Below are positions 24,414 through 31,900 of a stretch of DNA of 35,713 bases, piece after piece (the stretch's first letter is position 1; every line of letters begins with the position of its first letter). The translations under genes and the position numbers were made by a program. Source of the DNA: Tissierella sp. (GTDB taxonomy: Bacteria > Bacillota > Clostridia > Tissierellales > Tissierellaceae); contig NZ_JARIEF010000035.1 in the NCBI RefSeq assembly GCF_029266915.1, positions 84,018-119,730 of the forward strand, in the 5' to 3' direction. The notes under the pieces are model-generated. The model did no database searches and was not told where the DNA came from. It saw only the letters and a program-made list of their open reading frames with translations.

Positions 24414-26162
24414 CTATTTTTCAATTTTTTCTTCTAATAACTGTCTTTCGTATAGTTCAGTATAAAGTCCATTTAATCTAAGCAGATCTAAATGCTTACC
24501 TCTTTCTAAAATATCACCATCATCTAATAGTAAAATTTCATCTGCAGATTGTATGGTAGAGATTCTATGACTTACTATCAATTTAGATGTTTTAGAATCT
24601 ATTTTATCTAAATTGTTTAGAATATCTTCTTCTGTTGCAGTATCTACTGCAGATAGGGAATCATCTAGAACTAGTATAGATGGATTTTTGATCAAAGCTC
24701 TTGAAATAGAAGTTCTTTGTTTTTGCCCACCTGAGAGTGTAACTCCTCTTTCTCCCAAAATTGTATCAAAGCCCTTTGGAAACTCTATAATATTGTCATA
24801 AACTTCAGATGCTCTCGCTGCTTGATGGACTTTTTCGTCAGAAACTTCTTCATCAAATGCAAAAGCTATATTGTTTTTTAAGGTATCTGAAAACAAGAAG
24901 TTATCCTGAGGAACATAACCGATGTTTTCTCTTAGAGATTTCAAACTCATATCTTTAATAGGTATATCATCTACATATATAAACCCTTCATCTATATCAT
25001 ATAATCTTAAAAGAAGACTTATTATAGTAGTCTTTCCACTGCCGGCTTTACCTATTAAAGCTAAGGTTTGGCCTGGTTGGACTACAAAGCTTATATTATT
25101 TAGGGCATTAAAGTTGCTGTTTGGATATTTGAAGCTTACATTTTTAAATTCTATTTTGCCTTTAAAATCTTTTAAAACTATAGCATCTTTCTTATCAATA
25201 ATGTCAGGTACCTCATCAAATATTGCATTAAGTCTGTCCATAGAAGCAGCTCCTCTTTGCAAAACATTTATAACTTGTCCAAGAGCTCTAGTAGGCCAAT
25301 TTAAAAGAGCGAGGTAGGAGTTGAAAGCAATAAAAGCACCAAGAGAAATATTTCCTGTAATCACTTGCTTACCACCATAGAGAATGGTTATAAGAAGACT
25401 TATTGAAAACACAAATTGTAGCAAGGGTCTAAAAGAACCGGAGACTTTAACTAGATCTAAGTTTTTCTGAAAATTTCTGTAATTAACATTTGTGAAATCT
25501 TCAGAAACAAGATCTTCTTGGACAAAAGATTTTATAACTCTTATTCCTGAAAAGTTTTCTTGCGTTGTTTCAGTTAAATCTGAAAGAGCCATTTGAACCT
25601 CTTTAGATCTAGCGTAAATCATCTTTCCAAATTTTCTAGTAAGGAAGATGATTATAGGAAGATTGAATACTGCGATAGCTGTAAGTTTAAAAGAAGTAGT
25701 CCTAATCATCATAAATAAAGATAAGATTATAATGAAAAGTGAATCTACAAGCATAATAGTACCAAATCCTAAGGCCATTCTTACTGAGTTGATGTCGTTA
25801 GTAGCATGACTCATTAGGTCCCCAGTCTTGTGACGATTAAAGTAACTAGGAGAAAGGGTTGACAGATGATTAAATAATTTCTTTCTTAAATAATATTCTA
25901 GCTTTCTAGAGTTTCCTATAATATAAATTCTCCAAAAATATCGGCCTGCACCAATACCGATTCCAGCTAAAACGATATAAATAGCATATTTTATAAGCTG
26001 ATCTCTAGATAAAGTATTATTTTGAAGATTATCTGTTAAAAATTGTAAAATTTTAGGTACAACTAGTTGAACTAAATCTACAAATAGAAGCCAGAAGAGA
26101 CCAAGTATATATGCCCGCTTATTTTCCCAGAAAAATCCTTTCAGCCTTTTAAATGATTTCAT
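24414..26162 (-). CDS. Heterodimeric ABC exporter subunit, BmrC-like
   Basis: I choose the ATG at 26162 (582 aa), which has seven bases after GGAGG; the ATG at 26168 has only one. Six transmembrane helices precede an NBD with Walker A GKAGSGKTT, a canonical signature LSGGQKQR, and Walker B ILVLDDSLSAVD, in which the catalytic Glu is Asp. Together with the LSSGE signature of the partner this makes one degenerate and one competent ATP site. Size and layout match BmrC (YheI). A -10-like TATAAT on minus (26199-26194) lies upstream with only a weak -35. No regulator gene is adjacent. Confidence 0.9.
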   Translation of the reverse strand: MKSFKRLKGFFWENKRAYILGLFWLLFVDLVQLVVPKILQFLTDNLQNNTLSRDQLIKYAIYIVLAGIGIGAGRYFWRIYIIGNSRKLEYYLRKKLFNHLSTLSPSYFNRHKTGDLMSHATNDINSVRMALGFGTIMLVDSLFIIILSLFMMIRTTSFKLTAIAVFNLPIIIFLTRKFGKMIYARSKEVQMALSDLTETTQENFSGIRVIKSFVQEDLVSEDFTNVNYRNFQKNLDLVKVSGSFRPLLQFVFSISLLITILYGGKQVITGNISLGAFIAFNSYLALLNWPTRALGQVINVLQRGAASMDRLNAIFDEVPDIIDKKDAIVLKDFKGKIEFKNVSFKYPNSNFNALNNISFVVQPGQTLALIGKAGSGKTTIISLLLRLYDIDEGFIYVDDIPIKDMSLKSLRENIGYVPQDNFLFSDTLKNNIAFAFDEEVSDEKVHQAARASEVYDNIIEFPKGFDTILGERGVTLSGGQKQRTSISRALIKNPSILVLDDSLSAVDTATEEDILNNLDKIDSKTSKLIVSHRISTIQSADEILLLDDGDILERGKHLDLLRLNGLYTELYERQLLEEKIEK

Positions 26163-26419
26163 AAACATTCCTCCAATATATAAAATTTAATAAATTATAA
26201 CATAATATATATAATAACATTAAATGAGATATATTTCGAGCCACAAAATATTAATTATTAAAATAATATTATATATATTAAGAAGCAGATTTAAGATATC
26301 GCAATAGGAGATTAAAAAACTGTAAAAGATATAATTTTAACTTGAATGATTATGATGGGGTTAATAGGGTAATATATAAAACAGAATGACACAATAATAA
26401 GATTAAAGGGGAGATTTGA

Positions 26420-26908
26420 ATGTTAGGTAAAATGCTAGAAGATAAGAGAAGAGAATTTTCACGAAAGAGAAAAATGGAAACTGCTAAAAATGTTGCAGCA
26501 GGTACAGTAATAGGAACTGCGCTAGGTGCTGTAGCAGGACTTTTATTAGCTCCGAAATCTGGAAAAGAAACAAGAGATGATATAAAAGATAAGTCTAAAG
26601 AGGTAACAGAAAATGTTAAATCAACTGTTGAAGAAAAAATGGAAGAAGCTAAAGATCTTAAAGAAAAAATCTCAAGTGATTTAAAACATAATATTGATGG
26701 AATGAAAGAAGCTAAAGATGCAGTAGCTAAAGATGTTAAAGAAGGATATAAAGATATAAAGAAGAATGTAAAAGAAACATCTGAAAATGTAAAAGGTAGC
26801 ATGGATGATGCTAAAGAAGAATTAAAAGATCTTAAGGAAGAAACTAAAGATACAGTAGGAGATGTAAAAGAAGAGGCTAAAGATTCTTTAGAAAATTCAA
26901 AAAAATAG
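26420..26908 (+). CDS. YtxH-family stress-type protein
   Basis: A 162-aa protein. A basic start (KRREFSRKRKME) leads to a Gly/Ala-rich hydrophobic helix (about 25-45: GTVIGTALGAVAGLLLAPKSG), the YtxH signature, and then a long Lys/Glu/Asp-rich helical tail with about 11-residue periodicity (repeats like KEEAKDL, VKETSENVKG) resembling LEA proteins. It is probably a membrane-bound, coiled-coil protective protein; in B. subtilis ytxGHJ is a general-stress operon. AGGGGAG precedes the ATG. I see no convincing sigma-B promoter, and such organisms often lack sigma-B. The YtxG-like gene follows after 43 bases. Confidence 0.85.
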   Translation: MLGKMLEDKRREFSRKRKMETAKNVAAGTVIGTALGAVAGLLLAPKSGKETRDDIKDKSKEVTENVKSTVEEKMEEAKDLKEKISSDLKHNIDGMKEAKDAVAKDVKEGYKDIKKNVKETSENVKGSMDDAKEELKDLKEETKDTVGDVKEEAKDSLENSKK

Positions 26909-26951
26909 GATAAAATATGATAAAGAAATAAAATAAGAAAAGGGGGAAATT

Positions 26952-27425
26952 ATGACTGCTAATCTAACAATTAATGATTTATTTACGCTGATTTTATTTT
27001 TAATTGGAATTGGTGTTGGTATAGTTTTGATTCTTGTATTGTTAAAAGTTAAGAAAATACTTGGAAATGTAAATGATGTTTTTGAAAATAATTCAAAAGC
27101 TATAGATACAACAATAAAACAATTACCTGATATAACTTATAATGTAAATCAAATAACAAAAGAAGCAAATGAAACTCTTACAACTTTAGGTCCAGAGATA
27201 AACTCGTTATTATCAAACGTAAACAATATATCAGGTAAGGTCAGCAATATTACTGACACAGTTGAAGATGCTACTGGAAAAGTTCATGATACATTTGACC
27301 AGGTTACTAACAGCATAGTAGATACTGCATATTCTTTTCAAGATAGTACTAAGGGAATAACAGACTACCTTAATACTATTAGAGAAATAATAGAGGTAAT
27401 AAGAAATATAATATTAAGTAAATAA
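26952..27425 (+). CDS. YtxG/DUF948-like membrane protein with coiled coil
   Basis: A 157-aa protein. One transmembrane helix (about 12-33: LILFLIGIGVGIVLILVLLK) is followed by a long heptad-like coiled coil rich in Asn, Thr, Val and Ile (INSLLSNVNNISGKVSNI and similar), the pattern of DUF948 proteins, which recalls methyl-accepting coiled coils. GGGG precedes the ATG at 26952. With the YtxH-like gene it forms a two-gene unit closed by the palindromic terminator at 27421. Their pairing matches ytxG-ytxH in Bacillus, in the reverse order. Confidence 0.8.
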   Translation: MTANLTINDLFTLILFLIGIGVGIVLILVLLKVKKILGNVNDVFENNSKAIDTTIKQLPDITYNVNQITKEANETLTTLGPEINSLLSNVNNISGKVSNITDTVEDATGKVHDTFDQVTNSIVDTAYSFQDSTKGITDYLNTIREIIEVIRNIILSK

Positions 27426-27455
27426 GTCCCTTTAAAGGGACTTATTATTATTTTT
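27421..27455 (+). terminator. Terminator of the YtxH/YtxG-like pair
   Basis: A 26-base perfect palindrome (27421-27446) followed by ATTATTTTT. The stop codon at 27423-27425 is in its left arm. Confidence 0.9.
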
Positions 27456-27491
27456 GAGAACTTTATATATTATAAATATTTATCTAAACTA

Positions 27492-27500
27492 TGATATAAT
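27492..27500 (+). promoter_or_regulatory. Extended -10 promoter of the lipid-kinase operon
   Basis: TGA-TATAAT is an extended -10 element, 30 bases before the TTG start at 27531. No good -35 is placed 16-18 bases upstream, as expected for extended -10 promoters. Confidence 0.6.
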
Positions 27501-27530
27501 ATATATTGTACTTAAAATAGAGGTAGAATT

Positions 27531-28466
27531 TTGAATAATGAGAGGCTTGATTATATGGAAAGAATAAAACTAATCATAAACCCTTCATCAGGTAGGCAGA
27601 CCATAGAGAGTAAGGTTGACTATCTTTGTAAATTATTACTTGATGATGGCTATATAGTAGGAAAATATTATACTGAAAAAAGAGAAGATGCTACAAATGA
27701 AACCTTAAAAACTTGTGAAAGTGGTCAATGGGATATTATAGTTGCCTGCGGAGGAGACGGAACCGTAAATGAAGTTGCCACTGGAATAGCTAAAAGCTCT
27801 AATAAACTTCCGGTTGCCATTCTTTCAAGTGGAACTGTAAACGATTTCGCAAGTTATATGAATTTACCTAATAAAATTCCGGATTTCTTCCAAATGATTA
27901 AAAACAAGAATATAGTTGATATTGATTTAGGGAAGATAAATAATAAATTTTTTGTTAATGTTGCAGCGGGCGGACTATTAACTGATGTTGGTTTTCAAGT
28001 CCCGGTAGAAGCAAAAGCGCTTCTAGGAAGGATGGCTTATTACTTTGAAGGTCTAAGATCGCTTATATCACAAGGAATAGACCCTATTCATATTAGCTTT
28101 GAAAGCGAAGAATATACTCAAGAAGATGATGTGCTTTTATTTCTTGTATCAAACAGCTCATCGATAGGAGGATTTAAAAAACTTGCCCCGGATGCAGATG
28201 TTTTAGATGGTCTTTTAGATGTCTTGATTATAAAAAATTCTGATATAGCAGAACTTGCAAATATATTTTTTAATGTTTTAAAAGGTGACCATATAAATCA
28301 TCCTAATGTAGTTTATTTTAAAACTAAGAGTATACTGATAAAAGCAAAAAGAAATATGACTATAGATGTAGATGGAGAAGCAGGGGGAAGGCTACCAGCT
28401 CATTTTCAAGTTGTACCTAAAGCTATGAAGATAATAGTAAATAAAGAGATAGAGAAGGGTGATTAA
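27531..28466 (+). CDS. Diacylglycerol kinase-family lipid kinase (DgkB/YegS type)
   Basis: The 311-aa protein has the N-terminal IINPSSG, the nucleotide-binding ACGGDGTVNEVATG (GGDGT at 74-78), LSSGTVNDFA and the C-terminal VDVDGEAG-like DVDGEAGGRLPAHF. These are the catalytic blocks of the DAGK/sphingosine-kinase superfamily, which phosphorylates diacylglycerol or another lipid at the membrane. The start is the TTG at 27531 with AGAGGT six bases upstream; an ATG at 27555 is also possible but has no such site. It is the first gene of an operon with marR (start codon right after this stop) and the giant signalling gene. Confidence 0.9.
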   Translation: MNNERLDYMERIKLIINPSSGRQTIESKVDYLCKLLLDDGYIVGKYYTEKREDATNETLKTCESGQWDIIVACGGDGTVNEVATGIAKSSNKLPVAILSSGTVNDFASYMNLPNKIPDFFQMIKNKNIVDIDLGKINNKFFVNVAAGGLLTDVGFQVPVEAKALLGRMAYYFEGLRSLISQGIDPIHISFESEEYTQEDDVLLFLVSNSSSIGGFKKLAPDADVLDGLLDVLIIKNSDIAELANIFFNVLKGDHINHPNVVYFKTKSILIKAKRNMTIDVDGEAGGRLPAHFQVVPKAMKIIVNKEIEKGD

Positions 28467-28895
28467 ATGTATGAAAACATTTCAGATATTGAAAAATATC
28501 TCAGGAGAATTGATTATAACATCAGGATAGAAGGTAGACTTATAATAAATGAACTCAATATCACTGTTCCTCAATTTACCGCCTTACAAAGTTTAATTCA
28601 TCATGGAAGTATGACTATAGGACAATTGAGCCAACATATGGCTCTTGCCTGCAGTACAATAACAGATCTTATTGATAGAATGGAAAAAACAGGGCTGGTT
28701 ATAAGGAAGAAGGATGATAAAGATAAGAGAGTTGTAATAGTAGAGGTATTGCCTAAAGGGTTCGATATATTAGAAAGCGTTCTAGAAAAAAGAAGAAATT
28801 ATTTGTCTATACAATTAGATGGATTTACTAAGTCAGAGTTAGAATTATTTAACAAATCATTAAAAAAACTATATAAATCTATAACAAATGAATAA
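28467..28895 (+). CDS. MarR-family transcriptional regulator
   Basis: A 142-aa winged-helix protein of standard size. ITVPQFTALQSLIHHGSMTIGQLSQHMALACSTITDLIDRMEKTGLVIRKKDDKDKRVV covers the DNA-binding helices and the wing with the conserved D-K-R, and flanking helices should form the dimer. The ATG is directly after the lipid-kinase stop codon, so the two are translationally coupled, with the ribosome site (AAGGGTGA) inside the preceding gene. MarR proteins usually repress their own operon and release on binding a phenolic or lipid-like ligand. No clear palindrome was found at the 27492 promoter to serve as operator. Confidence 0.9.
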   Translation: MYENISDIEKYLRRIDYNIRIEGRLIINELNITVPQFTALQSLIHHGSMTIGQLSQHMALACSTITDLIDRMEKTGLVIRKKDDKDKRVVIVEVLPKGFDILESVLEKRRNYLSIQLDGFTKSELELFNKSLKKLYKSITNE

Positions 28896-28922
28896 AGATA
28901 TAAATTAAAAGGGGTAATTTAT

Positions 28923-31900
28923 ATGAAATTAATAAATAATAGATTTGAGATTACAGAATCACTTCATAAGATAGAAAGTCGTCAATCCTATGAAGTGATC
29001 GACTTGAAGGATGAAAGTAAAAAAAAGGTATTAACCTTTTATGATCTTAAAAAAGATAAAAAGATAATAGCTTACTATATAGAAAATTTTATTTCTATAT
29101 ATAATATAAAACACAAAAATCTCTTAGAAACATATAGTTTTCATATTGTTGAGACTATAGACGATAAAACAACAAATATGTCTTTATATTTCTTAGTTCA
29201 TGGGATAGCAGAAGGAGATTTTCTTTATCTGAAAAAATCTCAACTGAATAAGAAAGAAAGATTTAATATATTATTAGATTTAATGAATCTTATAGATTTT
29301 TTACATTTTAGAGGAATTACATATAAATATTTAAGTCCAGATAACATATTTATATCTTCTGCAGGAAATGCGAGGATAAGCAGTTTGGGGATTATTTCAC
29401 AAAGAGATAATCATCTAAGTTATCAAACTATGACGGAACATTTTATTGCTCCTGAAATCCATCATCATTTATATAAAACTGACAGTAAAGCTGATTATTA
29501 TTCATTAGGTATGATAATGAAGTTTTTATTTTTAAAGGACTATAAAATAAAAAAAGTAGAAGAGAAAGATTTCTTAGAAAATTTGAAGTTTACAATCAAA
29601 GAAAAGAAAATATTGATTGAGACTATCAAGGATTTAACAGATACAGTTTCTTCTAAAAATTTAACACTTAAAGAGCATTCAAGTAATTTAATAGAGAGTT
29701 TGTCTTTAGATTGTAAATATGATTTAAAGAATGAAAGAAATAAAATAAATGACAGAATTAAGATAGAAGGAAGAAACTCAGAAATTCAACAAGTGTTAGA
29801 AAATGATGAAATATTGATAAATTCAAACAAAGAATTCAGCGGAATTCTTTTTACCGGATCCAAGGGCATAGGTAAAACTAGACTTTTAGAAGAGCTGGAC
29901 TTTCAATTAAGAATAAGAGATAGGGAAAATATAAGAATAAATATTGATTCAATAAATACAAAATTTAGCATTAATGTCACTAATCTTATAAAAGCATCAA
30001 TTCCTTTGGCATCTAAAGACTTAATAAAGAAATATGATCTAGAATTTGGTAAATTGTTTGCTGGCTTAGTAAAAGAGCAGGAGGAAGATATTTATTCAAA
30101 GGAATATAAAAATAGGTATAGATTATTTAATAGAATTGCAAAGTTTTTTATAGAAATATCCAAAGAAAAACTGCTGTATATATTTATAGATGATATACAT
30201 AATTCTGATTATGAGTTTTTATCTTTGATAAAGTATTTGCTTATAAATTGTAGAGGCAAAAATATATTTTTTATATTCACATGCCTGGAATTAAGTATTA
30301 CAGTTGACTCATTAGTTAAAGAAAATATCTTAGATTGGATTGAATCAAAATATATAATTAGAAATCATCTTAAAACTATTAACGAGAAGGATTTTAATAA
30401 TATAATAAAATCAAAATTCGGATTATTAGATAGTAACCATGATATGACATCCCTGCTTTATAACGCTTCAGAGGGAAATCTATTAAAACTTGATTATATA
30501 ATAGAAGATCTTTTAAGGAAGGAAGAAATATATATAAATGAAGAGGGTCAATGGGAATCCAAGATTAATAACTATGAAAATGAATTTAGAGATTTAGAAA
30601 TACACCATATTTTTAAAAAACAATTGAATAAAATTTCCGAAAGATCACTGCGATTTTTGGAGTGTGCGTCCGCATTTGATAATCTTATTTTAGAAGAAGC
30701 AATAGCAGAAACTATGAAATTAAGTGATAAAGACAAGCAGAATATAATAGGAGAATTATTAGAATCTAAAATACTTAAAACTTGCAATAATAGAAGTAAA
30801 TATAATTTTTCAAATCTTGAATTAAAAAGATTGATATACCACGAACTATCAGAAGATATTAAAAGAGTACAGCATGAAAGCATCTCGGAGTTTATGCTAG
30901 AATCAATTAAAAAAGATGAAACTATAGAAGATCATGGAAACGATTTCTTAAAAGAACTGAGCTTTCAAATTTTAAAGTCCAATAAAGATAAAGGCTCCAT
31001 CAACCTAATTTTAAAAAAAGCAAAACTTAAAAAAGATAGGTACAATATTAAGTCTATAGACTTATGGGAATTAGCATATTCTTTGATAAAGAATAATGAA
31101 TTTTATGAACAAAACTATAAAACATTATATATATTAAAAAACTTGGTAGAGATTTATTTATTAAAAGGTGAGCGTAAAAAAATACCATTTTATATAAAAG
31201 AACTAGATAGGGTCGCATTAATACAAAATAACTTTTATTACAGCATTAAATCTAAGTTCTATACTGCAGAAGTTTACTTTATAGAAAATAAATTAGAAGA
31301 GATTAACATAATTATCACAGATATTTTAAGCTTGTCTAAGGATCATAACATTTTACAAGGCAAAATTTTGGGATTATATCTAAGAAGCAAATTGTCTTTA
31401 AATTTAAATAATTGGAAAATGTTACTAGATTCTGCGAAGGAATTAATTAATATATCTAAAGAGAGTGATAAAATAAAGTATTTGGGAAATATATATAATG
31501 TATTAGGCTTATATCATAAGTATAATGGAGATGCTGATAAAGCTATAGAAAACTATAGTAAGAGTATTGATTATTTTTCCCGAGCAAACAATCTAGCTGA
31601 AATAATAAAGCCAATAAATAATATAGCCGGCGTATACGCGGATCATTTACATGACAATGATGCAGCTCTTTATTATTTTGAAAAAGGTTATAAAATATCA
31701 TCAGAATATAACCTTATGAATGGTATACCTATATTTTCACTGAATCTCGGAATAATTTATGGAGAAAAGTTTGAATTTGACAGGGCTTTAGAGTATCTTA
31801 AAAAAGCTGATCAAGTGTATCAAGAGAGGAAAGAGTTCAGGGGAATGTTCTCGTCAATTATTCAAGTTGCAATAAACTATCTTAATAAAGAAGATATGGA

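Noticed and set aside
24613-25317. Plus-strand ORFs opposite the BmrC-like gene
   Set aside because: Complement of well-conserved ABC transporter coding sequence, with no start signals.
26341-26376. Sigma-B-like promoter (GGTTAA and GGGTAA) before ytxH
   Set aside because: The two elements nearly overlap; spacing is far from the 12-15 bases needed.
28923-29540. Active Ser/Thr protein kinase
   Set aside because: The fold pattern is there, but the HRD and DFG aspartates are replaced (YKY and SLG), so catalysis is unlikely.
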